From: Hyunsoonleella jejuensis
GTDB taxonomy: Bacteria > Bacteroidota > Bacteroidia > Flavobacteriales > Flavobacteriaceae
Length of the DNA stretch: 64,000 nt
Assembly: GCF_900111025.1 (NCBI RefSeq)
Contig: NZ_FOFN01000002.1
Span: 124,001 to 188,000 of the forward strand
Reading direction: 5' to 3'
Shown: positions 26,202 to 35,848 of the stretch, piece after piece
Position numbering within the stretch: the first letter of the stretch is position 1
Layout of the letters: each line of letters opens with the position of its first letter
Position numbers and translations under genes: made by a program
The notes under the pieces: model-generated
Told to the model about the DNA's origin: nothing
The model's database searches: none
What the model saw: only the letters and a program-made list of their open reading frames with translations

Positions 26202-27659
26202 TTACTTTACCTGAATAAAATCCGTATAAAGCGCATAACGCTCAAAGATCTGATTTACATAATTAGCAGGTTCAGACCCCCGCACATAACCATACTTAAT
26301 AAACGGTTTTTTGTAGTTTCTAGGTGAGCTAAGAGCTTTAATCATCTTTTCAACATGGTTTGTCCATATTTTGGGATTCAAACCATTTTCTTTAGCTAAA
26401 CGCTGTGCGTCTAAAACATGACTATAGCCACAATTGTAGGCTGCCAATGTAAATTTAATGCGGTTAAGCTCATCAGGAATATCGGTAAATCTATTGTAAA
26501 TCGTTTTTAAATATTTGGTACCACCTCGCATACTCTCATTAGGGTTTGTAACGTCCTTTATACCTAATTCTCTTGCTGTTGCTGGCATTACTTGCATAAG
26601 ACCTCGGGCACCGGCCCATGATGAGGCCCCTGGGTGAAACCTTGATTCTTGATATACCTGGGAAGCTAATAATCGCCAATCCCAACCTAATGATTTGGCA
26701 TACTGTTTAATTAAATGGTCATACTGACTAATTTGGTTGTTTTTTAAGCTATAATAATCGCTGTGTGTGCGTCTTTTAAATGAGCGTTTATTTTTAAAAT
26801 ACTTATTATAAATAACATTGTACTCGGTTTTCTTTCTCTGGGAAACAATCCATTTATTAATGGCTGCTTTGAGTTTTGGTGATTTTTTTCGTACTACCCA
26901 TGCAATGCGTTGAGAAAATGAAATGGGTACGTCTATGTTTAAAATAGGATTGTCGGAAGCATTTATCTTTGCTAAATTTTCATCTGCAATGGTATACTTA
27001 ATTTTACCTTCTGCAACCATATCAATTATTTCCCCTGTTGATAATTGACTGTCTAGCGTATCAATGATGATGTTTCCTCCTATTTCATTAGACAAACTGA
27101 GTAAGCGCTCATAATACGCAGAGTTTTTACGTATAGAAACCGTATCATTAATCAATTCCATAGGGCTATGTATCAATTGTTTGTTTAGGCGTTGCCATGA
27201 TAATGTTCTATAATTATCCGGTTTTTTCTGCACAAGAACTTGCTTAGTGATATATAAATATTCTGTAAAGTCTACTTCCCATTTGCGTTGGTTTGTTACC
27301 GTCATACCATGTGCCACTAAATCTACATCACCCCTATTTAAGACTTCAAATTCAGCATCTAAATTATGCGAAACCACTATCTCTAATTTTAAGTCTAAAT
27401 GATCTGCAAGACGTTGAAGTAGTTCATATTCAAAACCCATAGCTTCGCCCTTGTACAAGAAATAACTGGTGCTACTATAAACCACTAAAGCTTTTAAAAC
27501 ACCATCTTTTTTAATGTCATCTAAATCTTTGTCTACGGAATTTGCGACGAAAGGGTTGTAAACTTCTGTGTTATCATCAGTTTTAGGGTTGCTTTGATTT
27601 TTGCATGACACAACATGCAATAGCAATAATACTAAGAAAAATTGTATGGAACGTTTCAT
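26202..27659 (-). CDS. mltF: MltF-like membrane-bound lytic transglycosylase
   Basis: A 485-residue lipoprotein (Cys 20 in HVVSC). First comes a periplasmic-binding-protein-like domain (residues about 45-290, with VYSSTSYFLYKGEAMGFEYELLQ pattern in parts), then an SLT domain with the catalytic Glu near residue 338 in YQESRF, GARGLMQVMPATA and LAAYNCGYSHV. It cleaves peptidoglycan to anhydro-muropeptides at the outer membrane. Domain order and length match MltF. Monocistronic; the next gene upstream, an M23 endopeptidase, is divergent. Confidence 0.92.
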   Translation of the reverse strand: MKRSIQFFLVLLLLHVVSCKNQSNPKTDDNTEVYNPFVANSVDKDLDDIKKDGVLKALVVYSSTSYFLYKGEAMGFEYELLQRLADHLDLKLEIVVSHNLDAEFEVLNRGDVDLVAHGMTVTNQRKWEVDFTEYLYITKQVLVQKKPDNYRTLSWQRLNKQLIHSPMELINDTVSIRKNSAYYERLLSLSNEIGGNIIIDTLDSQLSTGEIIDMVAEGKIKYTIADENLAKINASDNPILNIDVPISFSQRIAWVVRKKSPKLKAAINKWIVSQRKKTEYNVIYNKYFKNKRSFKRRTHSDYYSLKNNQISQYDHLIKQYAKSLGWDWRLLASQVYQESRFHPGASSWAGARGLMQVMPATARELGIKDVTNPNESMRGGTKYLKTIYNRFTDIPDELNRIKFTLAAYNCGYSHVLDAQRLAKENGLNPKIWTNHVEKMIKALSSPRNYKKPFIKYGYVRGSEPANYVNQIFERYALYTDFIQVK

Positions 27660-27823
27660 CTCTTCAACTCAAATATAACGATATTTACAGAATTTAGAAA
27701 TGAACTTCTCATAGCTATTACTTATTGTTTTATTAAAAAAGCCTAATGCACAATAGAGTTTTAATACTCACGTTATTTTTCTTTAAATTGCGCATCGAAA
27801 AAAAATGACCCGTCTGTTATAAC

Positions 27824-28720
27824 ATGAAATTCTTTAATGTAGCCGTTTTTTTACTGTTATCTTTTAGTACATATGCCCAAAAATATGACTTCTTACAGCC
27901 TATTACTATTGATATTGTTGAAGACTCGATTACTACTAAATTAGATTCTAGCACTATAAAAGCTGTAGATGTTAAGGGCGAATATTGGATAAGTACAGTT
28001 TACAACCCCTACAAATACGCTGAGGACTTAAAATTTCCTTTAAAAATAACCTTTGAAGACTCTACCTACCACTCTCCTATAGGTATAAAAAAAGTAGTAA
28101 CCTCTCGTTATGGATGGCGCCGTGGCAGACCGCATAAAGGTATAGATATCGATTTGGTAACTGGTGATAGTATTTTTTCAATGTTTGAAGGTGTTGTGAG
28201 AATGTCTCGTTATACCCGCGGTCATGGCAGGACTGTTGTGGTGCGACATTACAATGGTTTAGAGACGGTGTATGCTCACCTATCGGAATATGGTGTTAAA
28301 GAGAACGACACCGTTGCCAGGGGCTCATATTTAGGTAAAGGTGGTGTTTCTGGAAATGCTCGGGGTAGTCATTTACATTTGGTTGTAAATTACAAGGGTG
28401 TATCTATAAACCCGGAATACCTTTTTAAATTTGATGAAGAAAACACCATTAGAGCCAAAGAACTTTGGATAACTAAAAAATGGACACAACCTATTGCTCA
28501 TAACTCTAAAAAGCAAAGTAAAATAACACCACTATTAACAGAGCAAGCGGCTATTGCCAGTTTAATAAAACAACGTTCTATATATATTGTAAAACCTGGA
28601 GATACGCTTTCTGGGATTTCTAAACGTAATGATGTGACGATAGCGTCTTTATGTAAAGTGAATACCATAAAACGAAACTCTGTGTTAAGAATTGGGCAGC
28701 AATTGGTTATAGAAAAATAA
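27824..28720 (+). CDS. M23 metallopeptidase with LysM domain
   Basis: A 298-residue secreted cell wall endopeptidase. Signal peptide to about residue 18 (FSTYAQ). The M23 (LytM) domain has the zinc motif HKGIDID (His and Asp) and the HLHLV second motif, plus TRGHGRTVVVRH. A C-terminal LysM (about 252-296, IYIVKPGDTLSGIS ... LRIGQQLVIEK) binds peptidoglycan. Catalytic residues are all present, so it should be active rather than an EnvC-type activator. Four bases separate it from the convergent regulator gene. Confidence 0.9.
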   Translation: MKFFNVAVFLLLSFSTYAQKYDFLQPITIDIVEDSITTKLDSSTIKAVDVKGEYWISTVYNPYKYAEDLKFPLKITFEDSTYHSPIGIKKVVTSRYGWRRGRPHKGIDIDLVTGDSIFSMFEGVVRMSRYTRGHGRTVVVRHYNGLETVYAHLSEYGVKENDTVARGSYLGKGGVSGNARGSHLHLVVNYKGVSINPEYLFKFDEENTIRAKELWITKKWTQPIAHNSKKQSKITPLLTEQAAIASLIKQRSIYIVKPGDTLSGISKRNDVTIASLCKVNTIKRNSVLRIGQQLVIEK

Positions 28721-28724
28721 GCAC

Positions 28725-29579
28725 CTACGCTACTTCTAACTTATACCCTACACCATGTACATTGGTAAGTTTAATATTAGCATCAGCCTGCAGTTTTTTT
28801 CGTAGTTTAGAAATGTAAGTATCTAAACTTCTGCCAACAATTACACCGTTGTCTTCCCAAACGCGTTTAGTAAGTTCTTCACGTTTTATAACCGTATTAG
28901 GTTGTGCTACAAAAATATCCAGCAGTTCACACTCTTTTTTAGAAAGTTTTATTTCTACAGCCTCTTTTATTAATTTATTTTGTTCTGGATAAAACATAAA
29001 GTCGCCTAAAGCTGTATAAGGCTCTGACATTTTATTTTTAGTGTTTTTAGGTTGTATTTTATAAATAACCAAAATCAATATTAAAAGTACAATTGGCACT
29101 AGAACATAGACTGCTTTATGTATTTTAAAAGTTGGTGCTAAAAAATGCACTTGTATGGTATAACACCCACTTACCAGTTCTCTTCCACTGCAAGGTACTA
29201 AGCTCTCTTCTGCATCTAATCTAATGGCATAACTATATGCTACTTCATTTTTATTACATTCCAAAACTTCGGTAATATAATGTTCAGATATATGAGCTTT
29301 TTTAAAACTTGTTTTAAAAATACTGACCAAAGTATCTGGTTGAATTACTAGTGGTTTTTCAAAAGTTAGTTGATAGGTGTTGTTATCTAAAGCAATTATT
29401 GGTTTCACAACAGATGTACTGTCGCCACTACTCAACAACAGTTTGTCACCGGCATCACGAAGAGCTATCTTAATAACCTTATCGTTCTTATTAGTGTTTA
29501 CATTACATGAGAGACAGGTATATAATACCGTAATGCAAAGCATGGTTTTTATAAATTTTGAAGTTTTTATTTTCATCAT
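28725..29579 (-). CDS. Membrane-anchored winged-helix regulator (ToxR-like layout)
   Basis: About 284 residues. The N terminus carries a signal-like segment ending LYTCLSC, next a periplasmic-type domain (about 25-160) with two Cys (in LVPCSGREL and SGCYTIQV), then one clear membrane helix (YVLVPIVLLILILVIY) and a C-terminal OmpR-type winged helix (ALGDFMFYPEQNKLI, LSKKECELL, RSLDTYISKLRKKL, VHGVGYKL). Sensor outside and DNA binding inside in one chain, as in ToxR/CadC but with the order reversed. It faces a lipoprotein gene 127 bases away, a likely target. ATGs at 29588, 29579 and 29576 are all possible starts. Confidence 0.83.
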   Translation of the reverse strand: MMKIKTSKFIKTMLCITVLYTCLSCNVNTNKNDKVIKIALRDAGDKLLLSSGDSTSVVKPIIALDNNTYQLTFEKPLVIQPDTLVSIFKTSFKKAHISEHYITEVLECNKNEVAYSYAIRLDAEESLVPCSGRELVSGCYTIQVHFLAPTFKIHKAVYVLVPIVLLILILVIYKIQPKNTKNKMSEPYTALGDFMFYPEQNKLIKEAVEIKLSKKECELLDIFVAQPNTVIKREELTKRVWEDNGVIVGRSLDTYISKLRKKLQADANIKLTNVHGVGYKLEVA

Positions 29580-29705
29580 ACCATACAAAGAACATACAAT
29601 TTTATCATATTTTACAATGGTTTACACTTCTTTTACATTTTTTTGACACTTTTATGATACCACTATTTTAGTTTTGAGATGTATTAATTTTTAAATCATC
29701 AAAAA

Positions 29706-30290
29706 ATGAAAACAGTTATCACGTTAGTATTTGCAGCAATGTGTTTGAGTTGCATGCCTAAAAACGAAAATAGTAAAGAAAAATTAGTGGCAAGTTTATA
29801 TTCAAAGGCCGGTGCCAGTTATGATCCTCAAACTAATTTCTATACCTCGTTCAACTATTTTAACAACAACACCAATCCGTATAATACTAAATTAAGACTT
29901 CAACCTAGTAAAGAAAACAATTACAATTTAGTTATTGATATAGAACTGAACAACGGCGCCTACTTTGTCTCACCAAATTCTAAAAGAGATTTTAAGGGTA
30001 AATTCACCGTTACATTTCAAGACGCACCACACATTACCCTTATTGATAAGCTTATTGAATACCCTCTAAGCGTTGAGGAATATGATGAGCATCCTTTTGT
30101 AAATGGAAAAGTAAATTGGGTACGGGAAAATACTACCTACACACAAAAAATAAAAGTTATCACCGATAAGGATTTCACTGTTATGGGCACCATACAATTT
30201 ACCATTGAGCCCCGATGTACTTTGGAAAAAATTCCAATTGTAATATTTCAAAAAGATGGGAAATTAAAATTTGAAATAGATAATTGTTAA
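29706..30290 (+). CDS. Lipoprotein next to winged-helix regulator
   Basis: A 194-residue lipoprotein (MCLSC, Cys 16). The mature part is rich in beta strands and resembles, weakly, the immunoglobulin-like N-terminal domain of DsbD (NNGAYFVSPNS at one end, TIQFTIEPRCTLEK near the other), but the paired cysteines of DsbD are missing (only ...PRC... and the last residue Cys 194). Divergent from the membrane-anchored regulator, which may control it. Function unknown. Confidence 0.65.
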   Translation: MKTVITLVFAAMCLSCMPKNENSKEKLVASLYSKAGASYDPQTNFYTSFNYFNNNTNPYNTKLRLQPSKENNYNLVIDIELNNGAYFVSPNSKRDFKGKFTVTFQDAPHITLIDKLIEYPLSVEEYDEHPFVNGKVNWVRENTTYTQKIKVITDKDFTVMGTIQFTIEPRCTLEKIPIVIFQKDGKLKFEIDNC

Positions 30291-30338
30291 AAACAAACGT
30301 TTACTTTTCAAGTAGCATTATCTGTAGTAATTAAATAA

Positions 30339-30376
30339 AAATCCCCAAGATGATATGTTATAACGCTTGGGGATTT
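30339..30376. terminator. Bidirectional terminator
   Basis: AAATCCCCAAG pairs with CTTGGGGATTT across a 16-base loop, between the convergent lipoprotein and dioxygenase genes. Confidence 0.75.
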
Positions 30377-30394
30377 CTGGTAAAATAATAAACA

Positions 30395-31000
30395 CTAAAA
30401 AGTTTGTGGACTATTTTGTAATACAATATTACGTTTACCAATTAACAGACCGTCTTTTTTCTCTAATTTCAAAATATTATTGATACCACGTTTGGCTATT
30501 TTTTTACGACATGATTTTCTCAAGAATGGGTCGTTATCAAAAACAAAATGGTTAATGGCGTATGCTTCTGTGGTATTGGGCTCTTTTACATATCCGTGAA
30601 TCTGCATTAAATCCTTTGTACCCCAATGGGTTCCCGGAACAAAAGTATAAAATGTATACTGGCCATCAGCGTTTGTTTTAATCCATCCTTGGTGTCTTAA
30701 TGTACGTTTACCATTAATTTTTTCAGAATGATAATCGCCTTCTTCATCTGCTTGACAAATGTATAGTACCACATTTTTTGCAGGTGTAATACCATCACTT
30801 TGATAAATGGTTCCGGTAATCTTCAACTTTTGAGATTGATTTTCAAAACCAGGAATGGTATCTGTATTATTTAATTGTTTATCGGTATAGTCAAAAATAG
30901 CATGACGCTTTTTATAATTATCCGCTAATTCTTGAGCATTTAATGTGTTACCAAAGGTAAACAGACCTGTTAAAAATAGAAGTGTAATTAATCGTTTCAT
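30395..31000 (-). CDS. Intradiol dioxygenase-like protein with altered iron site
   Basis: 201 residues with a signal peptide (to about Ala 22). The fold resembles protocatechuate 3,4-dioxygenase: GTIYQSDGITPAKNVVLYICQ in pieces, GQYTFYTFVPG, VKEPN and a C-terminal strand. The iron ligands are not all kept. The first Tyr fits Tyr 90 (GDYH), but the second Tyr position (normally PxxYP) reads PGTHW with His 125, and the H-x-H pair reads Q133-I-H135. Only one Tyr and one His remain certain. It is either a catalytically dead relative or one with another metal site. Secreted, single gene. Confidence 0.8.
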   Translation of the reverse strand: MKRLITLLFLTGLFTFGNTLNAQELADNYKKRHAIFDYTDKQLNNTDTIPGFENQSQKLKITGTIYQSDGITPAKNVVLYICQADEEGDYHSEKINGKRTLRHQGWIKTNADGQYTFYTFVPGTHWGTKDLMQIHGYVKEPNTTEAYAINHFVFDNDPFLRKSCRKKIAKRGINNILKLEKKDGLLIGKRNIVLQNSPQTF

Positions 31001-31158
31001 GGGGCATTACTTTTTTAATCTCCTCAAAACTAATTAAGTACCTAAGCGCCTAAATAAAAAATCGGGGAAAAGTACAAATCACAGGTTCATTGAACGAGTA
31101 CATATATGAACTGCAAAAAACACCGATGAAATAAAAAATTTTACATCTTAGCTAAAAA

Positions 31159-32613
31159 CTAAAACATACCTGGAATCCCGGGAAGCTGACCTACTAAAGC
31201 CAAAGCAGTAACACAAATAAGAAACATAACACCTGGAATAATTAGTCTTTCCTTTAATGATAATTCTTTAGCTCTTTCCTTATCTCCTATCAATCCCAAA
31301 TTATCAAGTAACATAGTTAAAGCCCATCCGAAAACTGGGTTTACAAATGCGCAAGCAAAAATACAAGTTCCAGCACTTAAAGAATCGTTTTGTTTTTTTA
31401 CCATTTGCATACCCGCTTCAAGTAATGGTAAAAACACACCAACTATTAATGCTACACGAAGCACGGGCTCCCACATGGCTAAATCCATTGGGTATCCAAA
31501 AACTGAAGCTAGAACACACAATATTGCCGTAAGTATGGCACCGCCTGGTATTGGCCGTTTTGCTATAGCCGCTGGAATCATGTATGTACCCCATGATGAA
31601 GCAATGTTACCACCTCCTAAAAATGTACCTACCATTTGCCTGATTGAAGATACCGTCATGGTATCATCCACATCCATTAGTACATCTTTTGCTTTTTTGG
31701 GGTAATTTAATTCTTGAAAAACACGGTGCCCTAAGTAATCTGGAGACCACATGGCTACTGCAAGAATTGCAAAAGGAATTACAGCTATAAAATGCCCCAA
31801 ATCTGGCCAACCCAATTGCCAACCTGTATCTTCTCCCCACCACCAAAATGGATTCATATGTGGAAGTCCTGGTGATGTGGTAAATTCAAAATTAACTCCC
31901 ATAGCATAAGCTATTATACCAGCTATTGCAGAACATAACGGAATAGCCAACCAGCGTTTTTTAATTCGAGCCAAATAAGCGTAAATAATAATTGTAACTC
32001 CTATTACTACAAAAGAAACAGCACTTGCATTAGAATTACTAGCCCATGATTCTAATTTGGTTATTTGCCCAATAAGACCAACGGCACCAAGATAAATAAG
32101 TAAACCACCTCGTACGCCAACACCTGTTAATGTCATTAATTTTGAGCCACCTTTAGTGATACTTAATATGAGCCCAAAAACACCTATTAGTATCCCTAAC
32201 GCCAAGGGATGTCCTCCAGCTGCCGCAATTATTGGGATTAATGGTATCATTGGGCCATGAGTACCAGCCAAGTTTGCTCTTGGGTTAAGTATTGCTGAAA
32301 AAATAATTACAAAAATACCACCAGCAATCAATAATTCGTATCTCACGTTTTCTGCAACAAATTCTGGTGAAAGACCAAATTGTGCAGCAAATGCTGCTAC
32401 CATAGCAGTTACCATTACCACTTTGCCTATGGTGGCAGCTAAAGCAGGTACTAAATCTTCAAATTCAATATGAAAATCTCTAAACGGTAAATGGACTTTC
32501 CATCTACGGAATTTCATGATTAATAATTCATGCTCTAAATAATCTTGCCTTTTTTCAAATTCACTAGATTTTCTCCGCTTCTCTTTATAAGAATTCTTAT
32601 CACTTTTCTCCAT
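31159..32613 (-). CDS. DUF3360-type multi-pass permease
   Basis: A 484-residue inner membrane protein with a charged N-terminal 70 residues and about 12 hydrophobic helices. Segments such as NPRANLAGTHGPMIPLIP and WSPDYLGHRVFQEL, and the general SLC26/xanthine-permease-like layout, match what I know as DUF3360. It probably carries an anion or small organic acid; substrate unknown. Monocistronic, with 158 and 116 bases free on either side. Confidence 0.75.
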   Translation of the reverse strand: MEKSDKNSYKEKRRKSSEFEKRQDYLEHELLIMKFRRWKVHLPFRDFHIEFEDLVPALAATIGKVVMVTAMVAAFAAQFGLSPEFVAENVRYELLIAGGIFVIIFSAILNPRANLAGTHGPMIPLIPIIAAAGGHPLALGILIGVFGLILSITKGGSKLMTLTGVGVRGGLLIYLGAVGLIGQITKLESWASNSNASAVSFVVIGVTIIIYAYLARIKKRWLAIPLCSAIAGIIAYAMGVNFEFTTSPGLPHMNPFWWWGEDTGWQLGWPDLGHFIAVIPFAILAVAMWSPDYLGHRVFQELNYPKKAKDVLMDVDDTMTVSSIRQMVGTFLGGGNIASSWGTYMIPAAIAKRPIPGGAILTAILCVLASVFGYPMDLAMWEPVLRVALIVGVFLPLLEAGMQMVKKQNDSLSAGTCIFACAFVNPVFGWALTMLLDNLGLIGDKERAKELSLKERLIIPGVMFLICVTALALVGQLPGIPGMF

Positions 32614-32729
32614 ATACTGTTTAAGGAATGGTGTACATTTTTCAAGTGTTTAAAAATACTTTTGAATTAAATACTTGAATATGAGAATTGTCAGGTTTAT
32701 ATAACTCTTTTTAGTTTAAACGATACTAC

Positions 32730-33389
32730 TTAAAAAACATTAGCCATAAATATTGAGTCTTCAGTAAATGCAATACACTTGCTGTTTTTTGTTGTAGTTT
32801 TGGTATTTAAACCAGTGAATACGCTAAAAGCTGGGAGAATAAGTTGATGCTCAGTAATTTGAAAGCAAGGTAATTTTATCCGTTGACGCCCTTTACCTTT
32901 TAAAAGTACTCCAGGGTGCTTATGACCTGAAACGTAGAATTCGTTTTGACTAACGACTTTTACGTCATGCGTGAATGTAAATGGTGCTATCTCTAAATAA
33001 TTAGGTTTGATATCGATATTCAAAGTTTCATATAATTCAAACGAATTTTTATCATGATTACCTTTTATCAGAGTAATCGATACACCATTAAATTGCTGCA
33101 TCCACTTTTGAAAGGTTTTTACATCTTCATTAAATTCTGCATGAAACAAATCGCCAACAATAAGTAGTGTTTTGGGCTGAAAATGAGAAATTAACACCTT
33201 TAAACGTTTTAAGTCCTTGTGAAGAACTTCTGAAGAGATAGGAATCCCACTTTTTCTAAAATGGGCAGTTTTACCAATGTGCAAATCAGATAAAATTAAA
33301 GTTTTTGTTTTGCTCCAAAATACAACACGTTGATTTGTAAGTATAAGCTCTTCTCCTTGTAAAATAATATGTTCTGTGGCTATGGTCAT
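32730..33389 (-). CDS. pdeM: Ligase-associated DNA damage response endonuclease PdeM
   Basis: A metallophosphoesterase of about 219 residues: SDLHIGKTAHFRK, VGDLFHAEF, KGNHDKNSFE and SGHKHPGV give the di-metal site. Last gene of the four-gene ligase-associated repair operon. I prefer the ATG at 33389; a TTG at 33398 would overlap the helicase stop by four bases. Confidence 0.9.
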   Translation of the reverse strand: MTIATEHIILQGEELILTNQRVVFWSKTKTLILSDLHIGKTAHFRKSGIPISSEVLHKDLKRLKVLISHFQPKTLLIVGDLFHAEFNEDVKTFQKWMQQFNGVSITLIKGNHDKNSFELYETLNIDIKPNYLEIAPFTFTHDVKVVSQNEFYVSGHKHPGVLLKGKGRQRIKLPCFQITEHQLILPAFSVFTGLNTKTTTKNSKCIAFTEDSIFMANVF

Positions 33390-33394
33390 TAATA

Positions 33395-35848
33395 TCAATT
33401 AACTTTCATTGCTTGTTGTTGCATTCTCTGAATGCGTTTTTCTAAACTTTCGTAACTCATAGAATTTCGCAAACTATCTGCCTTTATCGGAAAACTTAAC
33501 GGCGTAAATGTTTTAGCGCGCTTTAAAATAATTTTACTTTTTGAAATTCGTTCAAATGCGGCTTGTAATCTTACTTCTTCTAACTGCTGATTAAAAACTT
33601 CTGTGTAGGCTTGTCTTAATAATAGATTTTGTGGCTCATTGTCTTCTAAAACCCTGAAAATTAATCCAGAAGAGGATTGTAAACTTTTGTTATTTTGCCT
33701 ACTTCCGGGTCTGGATTGTACTACCAATCCAGCGATAACAGCAATATCCCTAAATTTTCGAGATGCCATTTCTGAAGCATTGATACTCGCGGCAACATCT
33801 TCCATGAGGTGTTCTTTAGAAAGCAACACCTGTATATTACTTTCATCTAACGGAAATGGTTGATCGCTCAATAATTCAAACCCATAATCATTCATTGCGA
33901 TAGTATAGGTTAATGGTTTTATTTTACTTAACCTATGGGCAATTAATGCTGAAATAACCTCATGTACCAAACGCCCTTCAAACGGATACATAAATAAATG
34001 GTGGCCCTCTTTGGTTTCAATAAGTTCGACCAAAAACTCGTCCGATTCAGGAATATGTGAATGCGATGACTGCCTTGAAATTAAAGGATGTAGAAACTTT
34101 AGTTCCCGTTCTCTAGTTCCGGGGGATAACGCATCGCCTAGTTTTATCCTTAAAAAATGACTTAAATATGATGTTAATGGCAACCTACCACCTAACCAAC
34201 TAGGGGTTATGGCATTTTTAGCATTACTGCGTTTTACAAATACCGTCATATCTTTTATATGCACCATTTCTAAAACCCTACCCGCCAAAATAAAACTAGA
34301 TTTTGGTTTCAGTTTTGAAATAAAATATTCCTCAATCATCCCAATATAACCACCAGATAAAAACTTTACACGAAGCATGACATCGCTTACAATGGCGCCT
34401 ATATTCATGCGGTGCAGCATACTAATACGTCTGCTTTTTACCTTGTAAACCCCATCTTTATCCTTAACAACCTTATGAAATTCTTCATAAGCTTTTAATG
34501 TTGAGCCGCCTTGAGTTATAAATTGTAAGCCCCAAAGAAACTCATCTTCAGTAAGATATGAAAAGGCATGTGTTTGCTTTAAAATTTGAAATGCTTCTAC
34601 AGTCTTAAATCCCTCTCCTACAGCTAAAGTGACCAAAAACTGCACCATCACATCGTAGCACAACACCATAGGTTGACGGGCTTCAACCTGGTCGTTTTTT
34701 ATAGCTTCTTTTAAAGCTGCAACTTCAATTAATTCTAAGGAATGTGTTGGTACGCAATATATTTTTGAGATTTCATAAGGTGAGTGACCACTCCTGCCTG
34801 CACGTTGCATAAATCGGGCTATCCCTTTTGCTGATCCTATCTGGATGATACAATCTACAGGTTTAAAATCAACCCCTAAATCCAGAGAAGACGTACAAAT
34901 CACCGCTTTTAAATTGCCTTCTGCAATGTTGTCTTCAATCCAATGCCTTAGTTTTAAATCTATAGAACCATGATGTATGGCCAACTGACCTGCTAATTCT
35001 GGAGCTGCTTCCAGTATAATTTGATACCATAATTCACTTTGTCCACGGGTGTTTGTAAAAATAAGTGTGGTTTTGTTTTCTTGAATAATTGGCACAATCT
35101 TAGAACTCATGGATTTGCCTAAATGTCCCGCCCATGGTAATATTTCAACTTCATCAGGTAAAACAGAAATCACTTTTATTTTCTTCTTTTCCTTGGCTTT
35201 TACCATTACCGTTTTATGATTAGGGTATGGTATTAAAACATCCATAGCTTCTTGAAGATTACCAATGGTAGCTGTTATACCCCAAATGCTTGCTTTGGGG
35301 GCAATTGTGGCTAATCTAGAGACCGCCAATTCGGTTAGCACACCTCTTTTATTTCCTAGAAGTTCATGCCATTCATCAACCGCTATGCATTTTAATGAAG
35401 TAAACCATCTGGAGTTCTTCTTTTGGGAAAACAGCAAGTGCATGGTTTCAGGTGTAGTTAATAAAACATCGGGCATTAAACGTTCCTGCTGTCTTCTTAT
35501 GTTTTGAGGCGTATCGCCGTTTCGCACCTGGACGTCCCAATCTAGACCAATTTCATCTATTGCTATTTTCATAGCTTTAGCTAAATCCTTAGCTAAAGAA
35601 CGCAGCGGACTAATCCATAATAATTTAAGCCCTTTGTCATATTGCTCTGGGTGATTTAAATAATCTATCACCACAGCCAAAAACACCGAAAATGTTTTCC
35701 CAAAACCTGTTGGCGCAACTACAACGCCACTAAACCCATTGGCATATTTTTTCCAAGTCTTCGTTTGAAATTGAAACGGGTGTTGCTCCTTTTCATCAAA
35801 ATAATTTTGAATAATCCTGTAACCGTCGCTGTCTTCAAACTTTCCCAT
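33395..35848 (-). CDS. Ligase-associated DNA damage response DEXH-box helicase (Lhr-like)
   Basis: An 817-residue Lhr-type helicase. Walker A VVAPTGFGKT with Lys 51, motif II DEWHE near 157, GITATIG, and motif VI QRAGRSGH; then a winged-helix and a long C-terminal Lhr-associated domain. It unwinds DNA in repair together with the ligase and nucleases encoded beside it. The start codon overlaps the ligase stop by one base. Confidence 0.93.
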   Translation of the reverse strand: MGKFEDSDGYRIIQNYFDEKEQHPFQFQTKTWKKYANGFSGVVVAPTGFGKTFSVFLAVVIDYLNHPEQYDKGLKLLWISPLRSLAKDLAKAMKIAIDEIGLDWDVQVRNGDTPQNIRRQQERLMPDVLLTTPETMHLLFSQKKNSRWFTSLKCIAVDEWHELLGNKRGVLTELAVSRLATIAPKASIWGITATIGNLQEAMDVLIPYPNHKTVMVKAKEKKKIKVISVLPDEVEILPWAGHLGKSMSSKIVPIIQENKTTLIFTNTRGQSELWYQIILEAAPELAGQLAIHHGSIDLKLRHWIEDNIAEGNLKAVICTSSLDLGVDFKPVDCIIQIGSAKGIARFMQRAGRSGHSPYEISKIYCVPTHSLELIEVAALKEAIKNDQVEARQPMVLCYDVMVQFLVTLAVGEGFKTVEAFQILKQTHAFSYLTEDEFLWGLQFITQGGSTLKAYEEFHKVVKDKDGVYKVKSRRISMLHRMNIGAIVSDVMLRVKFLSGGYIGMIEEYFISKLKPKSSFILAGRVLEMVHIKDMTVFVKRSNAKNAITPSWLGGRLPLTSYLSHFLRIKLGDALSPGTRERELKFLHPLISRQSSHSHIPESDEFLVELIETKEGHHLFMYPFEGRLVHEVISALIAHRLSKIKPLTYTIAMNDYGFELLSDQPFPLDESNIQVLLSKEHLMEDVAASINASEMASRKFRDIAVIAGLVVQSRPGSRQNNKSLQSSSGLIFRVLEDNEPQNLLLRQAYTEVFNQQLEEVRLQAAFERISKSKIILKRAKTFTPLSFPIKADSLRNSMSYESLEKRIQRMQQQAMKVN

